Origin: Rhipicephalus microplus
Taxonomy: Eukaryota; Arthropoda; Arachnida; Ixodida; Ixodidae
Assembly (NCBI RefSeq): GCF_043290135.1
Contig: NC_134710.1
Coordinates: 204,064,192-204,128,191 of the forward strand
Length of the DNA: 64,000 nt
Reading direction: 5' to 3'
In this document: positions 11,131-20,710 of the stretch, piece after piece
Layout: every line of letters starts with the position of its first letter
How positions within the stretch are numbered: position 1 is the first letter of the stretch
Notes under the pieces: model-generated
Told to the model about the DNA's origin: nothing
What the model saw: only the letters and a program-made list of their open reading frames with translations
Databases searched by the model: none
Made by a program: the position numbers and the translations under genes

Positions 11131-13818
11131 AACGCATCGACTCGATGCTCGTAAATAAAAAAAAATGAAGGTATACACACGCAGATATAGAGAACCAAAA
11201 GAAGGAGAGTGCCACTACTCGCAGCGCAAATGAGGAAGTTTCGCCAACGCTTCCGCCAAGCGCAAAAAGAAAAGGCATAAAAACACAGGAGAACACAAAC
11301 AGCAGCAGCAACGCAATGTCACGGCATGTCGTAGCACGTGAAACCACAAGGGCTACTGTGTGAAGTAGGGCTTCAGCCGAACGACATGCACGGTTTCGGG
11401 CCGAAGCTGTCGACGAGAAGACGCTGCGCCGTCCGGAAATACCTCGTAGGTAAGATCTGTGATTCGTCCAAGAACCTTGTACGGGCCAAAATAACGGCTT
11501 AGGAGTTTTTCGGATAAGCCTGGTCGCCGGACAGGGATCCACACCCACACTCGGTCCCCAGGGTGGTAGGTGACATTTCGATGGCGGAGGTTGTAACGTA
11601 GTGCGTCTGCATCTTGTTGGTGACTGGTGTTTATGCGAGCTAGCTGACGAGCTTCTTTGGCGTATTGAGTGTATTGCTCAGCATCTTCAGCAAGTTCATT
11701 GCTTTGGTCGCACGGAAACATAGCATCGAGCATGGTTCGCACGTTGCGTCCGTAAACAAGTCGGAAAGGCGGAAATCGCGTTGTTTCTTGCGTTGCCGTA
11801 TTATAAGCAAACGGGATGTATGGAAGAATCTCGTCCCAGGTTTTATGTTGTACGTCCACGTACATTGACAGCATGTCCGCTATGGTCTTGTTAAGCCTCT
11901 CTGTCAGTCCATTGGATTGCGGATGATAAGCCGTTGTTTTTCGATGACTTGTGTAGCTCAGTTTAAAAATGTCCTCCATCATTCGTGCTGTAAACGACGT
12001 CCCTCTGTCCGTAATCACGCATGACGGGGCACCATGCCGTAGGACGATTTGGTGCACGAAGAACTGCGCGACTTCAGAGGCCGTGCCACGGGGTAACGCT
12101 TTTGTTTCAGCATAACGCGTAAGATAATCTGTCGCAACTATAATCCATTTGTTCCCAGAGGACGACAAAGGGAAGGGCCCGAGAAGGTCCATTCCCACGA
12201 GGTCAAACGGTGTCCGTGGTGGTGCGATCGGCTGGAGCAGGCCCGCGGGTCTCACAGGCGGAGTCTTGCGGCGCTGGCACTCACGGCAGCCTTCCACATA
12301 TCGATGAACACTAGTTGATAGTCGCGGCCAGTAATACTGTTGGCGTACTCGGGCGAGAGTTCGCGAATAGCCCAAATATCCTGACGTGGGCTCGTCGTGG
12401 CACGCCAGGAGGATTTCATCACGCATGTCGGTAGGAACAACGAGTAGGAAGGCTTTGTCGCTACCACGGGCGTTTTTCTTGTAAAGAATGCCTCTTCTTA
12501 GACAAAAAGAGGACAGTTCGCGAGCAATGTGTTGGGGAACCTGAGAGTTGCGGCCTTCCAGGGAATCAATGACTGGGCGTAATTCATCGTCTGCCCGCTG
12601 CTTTGACATAAATTCGGAGTCACTAACTGCTCCGAGAAAGGCATCTTCATCTTCGGAGCCCCTGACAGCGTTCCTCATAGGTGCTCGAGAAAGCGCGTCG
12701 GCGTCTTCGTGTTTGCGCCCTGACCTGTACACAATCGTAATATCAAACTCCTGCAAACGCAAACTCCACCGTGCGAGACGGCCGGATGGATCTCTGAGAT
12801 TTGCCAGCCAGCAGAGCGAGTGCTGGTCAGTCACCACTTTGAAGGGACGACCGTAGAGGTAAGCCCGAAATTTGGTCGTCGCCCACACGACTGCGAGGCA
12901 TTCTTTTTCTGACGTAGAATAGTTGGTCTCAGCTCGAGAAAGAGTACGACTGGCGTAAGCTATCACATGCTCAACGCCGCCGTGTCGTTGTACAAGGACA
13001 GCGCCAAATCCGACGTTGCTGGCATCTGTATGAATTTCTGTAGCAGCGTCCTCATCAAAATGGGCAAGAACAGGGGCTGTTTGCATCCTCTGTCGTAACT
13101 CTGTGAACGCTGTATCTTGTTCTGCGCCCCAAGTGAAGGGTACGTCATCTCGGGTGAGTCGCGTAAGAGGTTCAGCTATGTTAGAGAAGTTGCTGATAAA
13201 TCGGCGATAATACGCGCACAAGCCGAGAAAACGGCTTACTGCTCTTTTATCTGATGGGACAGGGAAGGCGGCGAAAGCAGCAGTTTTGTCAGGATCAGGT
13301 CGCACTTCATCTGCACTAATGACATGTCCCAGAAGTTTCAGCTCTTCATAGTCGAAATGGCATTTTTGGGGTTTCAGCGTGAGTTCAGCTGTGCGAATGG
13401 CTTCCAGAACCTTTCTCAGACGCTTCAGATGTTCTTCAAAGCTCTCGGAAAAGATGACCACATCATTGAGGTAGACAAGGCAGCTTTGCCACTTCAAGCC
13501 AGCGAGAACTGTGTCCATCATCCTCTGAAAAGGAGCTGGTGCAGAACAGAGGCCGAAGGGAAGAACTCGGAATTCGTAAAGTCCGTCTGGAGTCACAAAC
13601 GCGGTTTTTTCTCGGTCTCGTTCATGCACTTTATTTTGCCAATAGCCACTCTTTAGATCGATGGACGAAAAATACTTCGCACGTCGTAACCTGTCGAGGG
13701 AGTCGTCGACCCGTGTAAGCGGGTAGACGTCCTTTTTTGTGACGCTATTAAGCTTCCTGTAGTCAATACAGAATCGCAGCGTTCCGTCTTTTTTCTTTAC
13801 TAGAATGACTGGCGAGGA

Positions 13819-13821
13819 CTA
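13819..13821 (-). other. In-frame TAG interrupting pol
   Basis: The codon is TAG on the minus strand, between IIQPSSSA and SSPVILVKKK. The frame on both sides is the same and otherwise open for more than 1200 bases upstream and 2400 downstream. This is the only nonsense codon in pol. Confidence 0.92.
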
Positions 13822-14918
13822 AGCGCTGCTGGATGGTTGAATAATCCCGTCATCGAGCATCTCTTTTACTTGTGTCTGAATAGCCTCGCGTTCTTTGGCA
13901 GAAACGCGATAAGGCTGCTGCCGGATGGGGCGGACGTCATCGTCGGTAATAATTCGATGCTTCGTGAGGTGTGTTTGACGGACTTTAGAAGAAGAGGCGA
14001 AGCAAGATCTAAACTCCCTTAAAAGGTCGTGAAGTGCAGCCTTTCTCTCGTCTGACAGCGTCGAATTAATGTCGATGTGGTCTAGAAATTCCTCATTCTC
14101 ATGCGTTTCCTCGGACGCGAAGCACTCCGTGACGTCGGCAACAGGTTCTCCATAAGCTAGGGTGGTTCCACGGAAAAGATTCCGGTGCTCGTAATTGAAG
14201 TTCGTAGCTAGTATCGTTGACTGTCCGTCACGGACGCGCACAACACTTCGGGCGGCGCATACACCTTGGAGCAGCAGAAGTGATAAGTTGCTTTCAGCCA
14301 CCACGTCGCCGTCTTGGAAGTCTTCACAAGTGACTTCGATGGGAACAGTTGCTCGAGGTGGCAGCGTCACACTGTCGTCAGCAACACGCAGCGCAAGTCT
14401 ACGGCAGTTATCAGCGTCTAGATCTGTTGCGCCTTGAGTCGAGAAGGTCACGATGCGCTCACGGAGATTTATGATGGCACCGTATTCCCGAAGGAAGTCC
14501 ATGCCGATAATCAGCTGACGCGAAAAGTCGGGAAGAACGAGGCAGCTGAGCACAAACGTTGACGCACGAATTTTCACTCTTGCGGTACAGCGACCCAGCG
14601 GTGTTACAACGTGTCCTCCAGCTGTTCGAATTCGCGTTGCATTCCACGGCGTGATCACTTTCCTGAGATCTTTCGCTAGCCTCCCGCTGATGATCGAATA
14701 GTCTGCACCAGTGTCTACCAATGCACTGACCTGAAGACCGTCAACCAGCACAGGTATGTCGAGTGACACGCGGTCACTAGGTTGAGATGCGGATGTCGGC
14801 GTTTCTTCGGCACTGCGATTATTCTCTGACGAAATGCCTTCGGCGTTACGTGCAAGCATCGATGGGAGGTCTTCCGCACTTTGAGTCCCAGCGACCTTGC
14901 CCCCGAAGGCCGCTGCCT

Positions 14919-15021
14919 TCAGTTTTCCCGACGAGGGCTCGGGGAGCGTTCCCGTGCCGTCACCCCGAAACGTGGCCCAGTGGCTGCGGGTCTTCTCGGA
15001 GATGGTGACCACGATTGCCAT
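14919..15021 (-). other. Gag-Pol overlap, presumed -1 frameshift zone
   Basis: Gag and pol overlap by 103 bases, and pol lies in the -1 frame, as in frameshifting Gypsy elements. The last sense codons of gag read CGG GAA AAC before TGA. This is slippery-looking (GGGAAAAC), but it is not a canonical X XXY YYZ heptamer in the gag frame, so the exact site is uncertain. Confidence 0.55.
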
Positions 15022-16223
15022 CGTGTAAAGGGTGCACGCTGTTGCGCGAGATACTCTTCGATATCCCTTGGCCTTTGACCAATTCGGGGACGAGGGGAAT
15101 TGACGGAAAATCCGCGCAGTCGAAGTTGCCCGTATGGGAATTCGCGGTAAATGTGACCAGCCTCACCACAATGATAGCAGAGGGGTCGTCTGTCTGGCGT
15201 ACGCCAGAGATCAGACTTGCGCGTCGGTGTACGGCGACTATCGATGTCCAAATCAGCGTGCGCTGACTGAATCGCGACTGACGGCATCATTGTCTGAATC
15301 GGGACGTATGGCATTGTCTGGATCGGGACGTGCGGCACTGGCTGGATCGGGACTCCTTGACACGAAAGAGGAGTGGCAGATCGCAAGGCTTCCGCGTACG
15401 TACGACGGCGACTGTCAGTAGACACAGGAGCCGTTTCTGGACCAACCGACGTGGGCGGAAAACGATGGGCGTGCAGCACCTGCTGGACCTCGTCGCGGAT
15501 GACACTGGTGATAGAACCAACATTGATTTGCCTTGTCCCGTACATCTTTTCCATTTCTTCCCGGACGACAGATCGAATGATCTCGCGAATCCATTCGGGG
15601 CTCTTGCTCCCAGGGGTGGTGAAAATTTCGGGAGTTGAGGCAGCATTCACTTGATGGTCAAACTGGGCAGACCGTTGGTGCAGTACTCGCTCCATTGTTG
15701 CCGCTTCAGTAAGAAACTCAGCAACACTTTTGGGGGGACTACGCACCAAACCAGCAAAAAGTTGTTCCTTCACACCACGCATGAGGTGGCGCAACTTTTT
15801 TTCTTCTGCCATAGCAGGATCCGCTCGCTTGAAAAGCCGTGTCATGTCCTCGACGTACATCGAGACGGTCTCGTTGGGCATCTGGATGCGTGATTGTAGT
15901 GCACGCTCCGCCCGTTTGCGGCGGTCGGGACTCCTGTAGGTCTCCAGGAGGCGACGCTGGAACTCGCGCCAGGATGTCAGAACATCATCTCTGTTCAAAA
16001 ACCACGTCTTGGCACCATCTTTCAGGCAAGTGTACACGTTCCGGAGCTTCGCGGCATCATCCCAGTAATTGATTGCGGCGACACGTTCGAACTCACTCAG
16101 CCAGTCGTCAACATCTTCATGCTGCTCTCCGTGAAAAGGGCTTGGCATGAGCGGGTTCTGGACGGTGCAGTAGATCGGCGTGGAAGATTTCGGAGCTTGC
16201 ATGGGATCTTGTGTCGAAGTCAT
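14919..16223 (-). CDS. gag: Gypsy Gag polyprotein (open, probably non-functional)
   Basis: The open frame encodes the capsid and nucleocapsid-like protein that would package element RNA in cytoplasmic particles. I chose the ATG at 16223 (MTSTQDPMQ...), because the longer frame to 16457 runs back through the primer-binding site into the LTR; from 16223 the product is about 434 residues. Residues about 25-200 look like a Gag capsid core (PFHGEQHEDVDDWLSEFERVAAINYWDD, then AKTWFLNRDDV, FQRRLLETYRSP, LRHLMRGV, FLTEAATMERVL). A nucleocapsid zinc knuckle starts CYHCGEAGH but its fourth ligand is phenylalanine, not cysteine, so it should not bind zinc normally. The tail is Arg/Ser/Pro rich. Pol begins within the last 100 bases in the -1 frame. 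Confidence 0.85.
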   Translation of the reverse strand: MTSTQDPMQAPKSSTPIYCTVQNPLMPSPFHGEQHEDVDDWLSEFERVAAINYWDDAAKLRNVYTCLKDGAKTWFLNRDDVLTSWREFQRRLLETYRSPDRRKRAERALQSRIQMPNETVSMYVEDMTRLFKRADPAMAEEKKLRHLMRGVKEQLFAGLVRSPPKSVAEFLTEAATMERVLHQRSAQFDHQVNAASTPEIFTTPGSKSPEWIREIIRSVVREEMEKMYGTRQINVGSITSVIRDEVQQVLHAHRFPPTSVGPETAPVSTDSRRRTYAEALRSATPLSCQGVPIQPVPHVPIQTMPYVPIQTMMPSVAIQSAHADLDIDSRRTPTRKSDLWRTPDRRPLCYHCGEAGHIYREFPYGQLRLRGFSVNSPRPRIGQRPRDIEEYLAQQRAPFTRWQSWSPSPRRPAATGPRFGVTARERSPSPRREN

Positions 16224-16366
16224 AGTCGCTGCGTCAGTGGTTGGTGTCTCAGGCGGTAGGCCTCGTTGGCGGCGGCTTACTCTAAGACAGGAGTGTCCAC
16301 GGGTGCAGGGCTTGTGTTCCGGCTGCTGAACGGGGTCTTGGGCATCGGGTGGATTGCGAGACGTTG

Positions 16367-16384
16367 TACCCAGCAACTCCACCA
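16367..16384 (-). other. Candidate primer-binding site
   Basis: Four bases inside the 5' LTR, the element strand reads TGGTGGAGTTGCTGGGTA. It starts with TGG, as expected for pairing with a tRNA CCA end. A near match (TGGTGGAGGTATGGGAC) lies in the leader of the relic at about 2734. I cannot assign the tRNA. Confidence 0.55.
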
Positions 16385-16388
16385 GTCT

Positions 16389-16492
16389 TGTCACGTTAGT
16401 CTCGACAAACTTGATAAAAATGGGCTCGTTTAGTCGACTACACAAGCAGCGGCTCACAGAGATCGTCTTTGTCTTCTTTCACTCTTAGATCT
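16389..16492 (-). repeat. Gypsy 5' LTR, truncated by 22 bases
   Basis: It matches the 3' LTR up to position 16492 (agatct) and then stops. The next sequence (gtttctggtag) differs from the expected cacccaagcaaacc. The missing piece is the first 22 bases of the LTR on the element strand. The mismatches to the 3' LTR are at 16399, 16442, 16445 and 16457. Confidence 0.85.
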
Positions 16493-16702
16493 GTTTCTGG
16501 TAGTCGAAACATACATGTTGCGCTTGGTATTTTTACGTAACTGTACACAACTAGTTATATAAAGTGCGTTCATTTGTACACGTCTTATTGTCATTTCGTA
16601 ACGTTTCGCACTTTAAAGGACTTACAACAAAGTCCTCTTCCATCAGCATGCTTCACATAAGATTGATTCCCATGGTGCAAGAGATCTGGCACACTTCTAC
16701 AC

Positions 16703-17026
16703 CTAATTGATATTTTCGTTTTTAGTAGGCGAACAGTTCAATTTTAGGGGCCGTTTTGTGTACACCCTAAGAAGATTCGCTTTCAACAAGGCCGTGGAGC
16801 TTGCTTCTATAGTTTCAGTCAAATTTTTCATTGCGATAACAAATAATTCAACTGTCTGTACAGGTGTTAATCTCGCCGTGGCCTTCTTTATAAAGTCTGA
16901 ATCGATAGCTTTTGAACGCGCATCGTATGCTGCTCGAGCGAGTAAAAGCTCGGCAATGCTAGCGAAGAACATATGCTGAAGCGAGGACGACAAAAGCTGC
17001 CCATCTGATTCGCGTGGAGGGTACAT
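16703..17026 (-). CDS. Orphan 107-codon ORF, unknown
   Basis: The minus-strand frame begins MYPPRESDGQLLSS and ends TKNENIN before a stop. It is predicted to be mostly helical (SIAELLLARAAYDARS, FIKKATARLTPVQTVELFV, AMKNLTETIEASSTALL), is not low-complexity, and lacks a signal peptide or membrane segment. I recognise no family. It sits between the 5' end of the Gypsy element and a diverged SINE, in a spot with few repeats. It could be an exon remnant of a host gene or a chance frame. An overlapping plus-strand frame of 90 codons looks less protein-like. Confidence 0.3.
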   Translation of the reverse strand: MYPPRESDGQLLSSSLQHMFFASIAELLLARAAYDARSKAIDSDFIKKATARLTPVQTVELFVIAMKNLTETIEASSTALLKANLLRVYTKRPLKLNCSPTKNENIN

Positions 17027-17142
17027 GTGACATCACTCCGCGTGCGAGACCTGCCATATATTGCTCATCAACCAGAAGGAAGGCCTGTTGTCTTTCCCTG
17101 AACGAAGGAGTAGAAAAAAGTGCCGAGAAAGGAGAGTGGCAT

Positions 17143-17370
17143 TAGCCCACCTTAGTAAATCAGATGTTGCGGTTCTCGGCTGCTGACTCAATGGTCGCGG
17201 ATTCAATCGCGGCGCGGAGGTGTCATTTCGATGGACGCGAAATGGCAAAGGCCTGCGCACTGTGTGATGTCAGTGTACGCTAAAGAACACCAGACAGTCA
17301 AAATTTATTGAGGCCTCCACTATAGCCTGTCTCCTACCAATATTGTGAATTTGGGATGTAAAATCTCACT
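17143..17370 (+). mobile_element. Ruka-related SINE, diverged subfamily, copy 4
   Basis: The head at about 17143-17215 has 'gcggttctcggctgctgactc' followed by the B-box-like 'gcggattcaatcgcgg'. The body contains 'gaggtgtcatttcgatgg', 'gcgaaatggcaaaggcc', 'gatgtcagtgtacgctaaagaac' and 'aggcctccactatagcc', with a tail at 'ttgtgaatttgggatgtaaaat'. The middle differs from copies 3, 8 and 10 and resembles copy 9, so two subfamilies are present. Confidence 0.7.
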
Positions 17371-17639
17371 AATTATTTAGAGGGGGCTGCACTTCTCGAG
17401 CTGCAACCAACTTTAACTATAAAGCACTCTCTCGGTAAGAATTGGCAAACCACTCGTATACCCTTCTACGCACTACGATTTCACTGCTTTGTACTGACAC
17501 CAATGATGCGGGAAATTGGTCGAAAACCACTTTTTTTCGGGAGCTACTGTATTTCCATACACCCGCAATTTGTCGCTTTTAGAGATGAGATGAAAAAAAG
17601 TGAGCTGCTAGCCTTATTCGTTATAACATTAGAATATGT
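17371..17639. other. Unassigned DNA
   Basis: Nothing is recognised in this stretch. Confidence 0.4.
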
Positions 17640-17920
17640 GGTTGTCGTGTTCCCTGCGTCGCCCTGGTGGGGATGATGAGAATAATGCTTATTGTAGTGA
17701 CAGTGCCCCCAAGCTCACATGCTCAGAGAAGTACCCAATTCTAGGAATCTTCTGGCCGCAATCGCCTCCCAGGCTCTAGCGACGAGTCTTGGTTGGTCGT
17801 CCAGGTCCCATGCGGTGACCCTGGCTTTTTGCGTCTCTGCTAGAAGGTTTTTACGTGTGTCTGTTGCGGGCTTGGTATCATCGCTTTGTAGCGCCATGGG
17901 CACTCGAGTTTAATGCGTGA
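17640..17920 (-). mobile_element. Probable LINE 3' end
   Basis: On the minus strand a short frame ends ...DLDDQPRLVARAWEAIAARRFLELGTSLSM and is followed, about 40 bases on, by CAATAAGCATTATTCTC. That order, a C-terminal helical coding tail, a short UTR and an AATAA-type end, is what the better preserved LINE ends at 40602 and 44045 also show. The clade cannot be told from this fragment, and it could be another kind of element. Confidence 0.4.
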
Positions 17921-18765
<845 letters not shown>

Positions 18766-18800
18766 CTTGAAGGGAAGGCACGACAGGTCCGGGTATTTTC

Positions 18801-18952
18801 TATATTGAAATAACTTGAATATAGCACATAAGAAAAGGATCGTATTTACTAACGTTTCGGCCGTGGCACGGCCTTCGTCAGACGAAGGCCGTGCCACGGC
18901 CGAAACGTTAGTAAATACGATCCTTTTCGTATGTGCTATATTCAAGTTATTT

Positions 18953-18959
<7 letters not shown>
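18801..18959. repeat. Near-perfect 159-bp palindrome
   Basis: The arms 18801-18879 and 18881-18959 are reverse complements around a single central base (18880), with one mismatch out of 79. The core reads ggccttcgtcagacgaaggcc. TA arrays flank it on both sides. The outer arm phrase 'tgaatatagcacata' and the inner 'actaacgtttcggcc' are typical of inverted repeats that I associate with Penelope-like elements. A GIY-YIG nuclease fragment of that class lies 1.2 kb downstream. Confidence 0.95.
18837..18881 (-). ncRNA. Hammerhead-ribozyme-like core in the palindrome
   Basis: On the minus strand the sequence has CTGACGA (complement of 18875-18881), a GC-rich self-complementary stretch GGCCGTGCCACGGCC that could form stem II, and then GAAA (complement of 18855-18858). 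These are the two invariant boxes of a hammerhead ribozyme in the right order and spacing. The following CGTTAGTAAATACGATC could make a short stem III (CGT/ACG), but an extra A precedes the U-H cleavage dinucleotide, so cleavage is doubtful. The plus-strand arm has CAGACGA and so lacks the first box. Hammerhead motifs are known from Penelope-like elements. Confidence 0.5.

Positions 18960-19006
<47 letters not shown>
18956..19006. repeat. (AT)n microsatellite, 51 bp
   Basis: An uninterrupted AT run directly at the right end of the palindrome. Confidence 0.97.
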
Positions 19007-19008
<2 letters not shown>

Positions 19009-19039
19009 AACGAATGCAGTTCTTTCTATTGCTTGAATG

Positions 19040-19320
19040 TGTGGTTATTAGGTAGGGCTAATTACTAGCAGTTTGTCGAAGCATTGATGTGTAGGCCAGA
19101 AGCACGAGTATAACCGCGTTTCACTCTCTCATGCCTGAAGAGTATATGGACATTCCAGTCACTCAGAAACAGAGGTAGATTAGAAAGCAGTATCGCTCTC
19201 TCCTTTCATACAGAGCGAAATTAATTTTACTATATCAGAAAACTCTCGTGAATAGAGGAGCACTCCGGAGAGCAACTTGTTCTTACGAATTCTGTGATAC
19301 CCTCCGCAGTTTTTAGAGTG
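19040..19320 (+). repeat. Partial copy of the TTA-duplicating element
   Basis: This matches the right 280 bases of the element at 49833-51216. Shared phrases, in order, are 'gtggttatta', 'tataaccg.g.ttcactct', 'atgcct.aa.agt', 'agaaagcagt', 'ttcat.cagagtgaaa'-like runs, and the terminus 'ccgcagtttttagagtg', which ends at 19320. The left end and its inverted repeat are missing. Confidence 0.65.
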
Positions 19321-19670
19321 ATACGCAGTAGACGTTACACTCCACGCTGAAAATCCCAAGATAATAATGTGCCTTAGGGACTGCGTTATTCGGGCGATGC
19401 TTTGGTATTAGGCAGTTTTTGTAATTAGAATATGCGCCTAGTATAGGAAACTTTGGTATATTCCAAGACGTAGTGTGAATATAAACGTTTTGAAGGTGAT
19501 TATTTAATTTATTTGTTCAGATTATTCATACACCGTTTTAGTGAGAGCCAAGCGGTTGATTGAAGTGCACTCTTATCATGCTAACGTGTATAAAAGTGTA
19601 ATTTTTACTGTTGAAGTTTGCATTCAGGATGACGTGTTTAAAAATTGGGCAAATTCCAAGTACATTGGGG
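19321..19670. other. Unassigned DNA
   Basis: No gene or repeat is recognised between the partial element and the SINE tail. Confidence 0.4.
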
Positions 19671-19733
19671 GCATCTCTTATAGTCATATGATGGTTTTGG
19701 GAAGTTAAACCCCACATATCAATCAATCAAGTA
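19671..19733 (+). mobile_element. Ruka-like SINE, 3' fragment only (copy 5)
   Basis: Only the tail remains: 'catctcttatagtcatatgatggttttgggaag' followed by 'ttaaaccccacatatcaatcaa'. The body and tRNA head are absent. Such 3' pieces fit 5' truncation during reverse transcription. Confidence 0.8.
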
Positions 19734-20009
19734 CATTGGGAATCAATCTTATGTGAAGCATGTCGAGGGAACGTGACTGTCGTGTAGGTTTTGCATTGAG
19801 CGAAACGTTAGGATATGATGGAAAAGCTATATACAAATGTTGTACCCACAGACATATGTTGAGCATATATTTTATACAACCAGTTCTTTACAGATGCGTA
19901 ACAATTCCAACCGTGAAATGGTTATTCACAACACCACGAATGTATACAGATATGTAGCGCTTGTCTTTTCGAGCACAGAAGCCGTGAAAATCACCACGTA
20001 GACCGACTT

Positions 20010-20205
20010 CAGTGAATGGTTCACACGTTTACATTGGACGTTGACCCAACTTGACACCTGTATCTCACGCGTACATTTTAACGTTTATAAAATTAGATAG
20101 CCAGCAGTGCAACCACAAATGACGTCCCACAAAATTTTTGCGTGCATTGGGCACTTTTCTAGAGCTGTTTACAGACCTGGCGTGGCTCTGTGATAAAATA
20201 CCAGT
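20010..20205 (+). repeat. tRNA-cored dispersed repeat (family X), copy 2, partial
   Basis: This shares with 22660-22830 the ordered phrases 'gacgttgaccc', 'aaaattagatag', 'cag.gtgcaa.cacaa.tgacgt' and 'ctctgtgataaaatac'. It is interrupted where the Penelope-type nuclease frame begins. Confidence 0.55.
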
Positions 20206-20455
20206 GGGAGTCGTATACTTGATTCCACTGATGTGTGGGTGCATCTATGTCGGCCAAACGGGCAGGTGCATAAATGACCGCCTCCGAGAACACCGAAACA
20301 ATGTGCACAATGTAGTACAAGGGCATCTTGACATTCATTGCCGAGATTGTGGGTGCACCCCCCTTTTTGATCAGTGCGCTATATTGGCAAGGCACTGGGA
20401 CCAGCTTACCCGAGAAATTATCGAAGCAAAAAAAAATACACTTGTTAGGAGATAA
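20206..20455 (+). pseudogene. Penelope-like element GIY-YIG endonuclease fragment
   Basis: The open frame from 20138 ends at 20455, but only residues after about 22 look native: VGVVYLIPL, then CIYVGQTGRCINDRLREHRNNV. This is the GIY-YIG nuclease fold as found at the C-terminus of Penelope-like reverse transcriptases: the GIY part is VVYLIP, the YIG part is YVGQTG, and the catalytic Arg lies in NDRLREH. Later residues include CRDCGC, a Cys cluster. The first 20-odd codons come from the upstream repeat, so the start is not a real one. The reverse transcriptase is absent, leaving a 5'-truncated copy. Downstream to about 20700 is a probable 3' region with 'tgtgaaataaagtt' and a T-rich end. Confidence 0.8.
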
Positions 20456-20710
20456 ATGCGTAAGCACTTAATCGGTTGCTTTATCACAGGCTGAACGTGA
20501 TTACCTGGCTGGGCTTTGAGGCAACAGAGGACCCGTCACACGTGCTTTGTTACTGATGCGTAGATTAGGCTTGCATTTTACCTTCATGCTCTGTAATCAT
20601 CCTTTTTAGCCGTATATATTCTTGCCACTCTGTGAAATAAAGTTAGTTGGAAGTCAGCGCTCTTTCTGTCTACTCTGTCTTTTTTGTTTGTTCGCGCGCT
20701 GAAATATCTT
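20456..20710 (+). mobile_element. 3' region of the Penelope-like fragment
   Basis: The sequence after the GIY-YIG frame has 'gaaataaagttagttgg' (poly-A-like signal at about 20635), then 'agtcagcgctctttctgtct' and 'tttgttcgcgcgctgaaata'. I recall the last phrases as typical of Penelope-like element ends in several animals. The end position is approximate. Confidence 0.5.

Larger units (their letters stand above)
11353..15021 (-). pseudogene. pol: Gypsy Pol: protease-RT-RNase H-integrase, disrupted
   Basis: A single minus-strand frame runs from 15021 to 11353, interrupted only by TAG at 13819-13821. The stop sits where Gypsy RTs usually have tryptophan in the region just before ASPV, so one base change would explain it. 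Domains in order: retropepsin with LVDTGADYSIISG (about 14700-14720) and IIGMDFL; RT from about 13950, whose catalytic box reads YLND at 13462-13473 where active enzymes have Y-x-D-D; RNase H (HTDASNVGFGAVL to DADALSR, about 12680-13030); integrase with a zinc region that reads GYLG where GHLG is usual (tyrosine codon at 12376-12378), then CRECQRRK, the core with GMDLLGP, TDRG and NGLTERLN (D, D, E all present), and a C-terminal GPY-like part (SEKLLSRYFGPYKVL) ending ...RLKPYFTQ. Its frame is -1 relative to gag and overlaps it by about 100 bases. The copy looks like a recently inactivated element that could still be transcribed. Confidence 0.95.
10989..16492 (-). mobile_element. Ty3/Gypsy LTR retrotransposon, near complete
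   Basis: The element runs on the minus strand in the order 5' LTR (16389-16492, truncated), primer-binding-like site (about 16367-16384), gag (14919-16223), pol in the -1 frame (11353-15021), polypurine tract (11120-11130) and 3' LTR (10989-11114). The LTR pair differs at only four of about 105 shared positions, so the insertion is fairly young. The domain order protease, RT, RNase H, integrase, GPY-type C-terminus is that of Ty3/Gypsy. The very short LTR recalls the Mag lineage, but that is inference. It cannot be autonomous because pol carries a nonsense codon and catalytic changes. No target-site duplication is found, as expected if the 5' end has been lost. Confidence 0.93.

Noticed and set aside
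11054..11548. Possible third ORF (env-like) in the Gypsy element
   Set aside because: The frame overlaps the C-terminus of integrase and the UTR in another phase, and only 240 bases separate pol from the LTR. There is no room for an envelope gene.
16223..16457. Gag start at 16457
   Set aside because: The extra N-terminal codons lie in the LTR and the primer-binding region, so the ATG at 16223 is more plausible.
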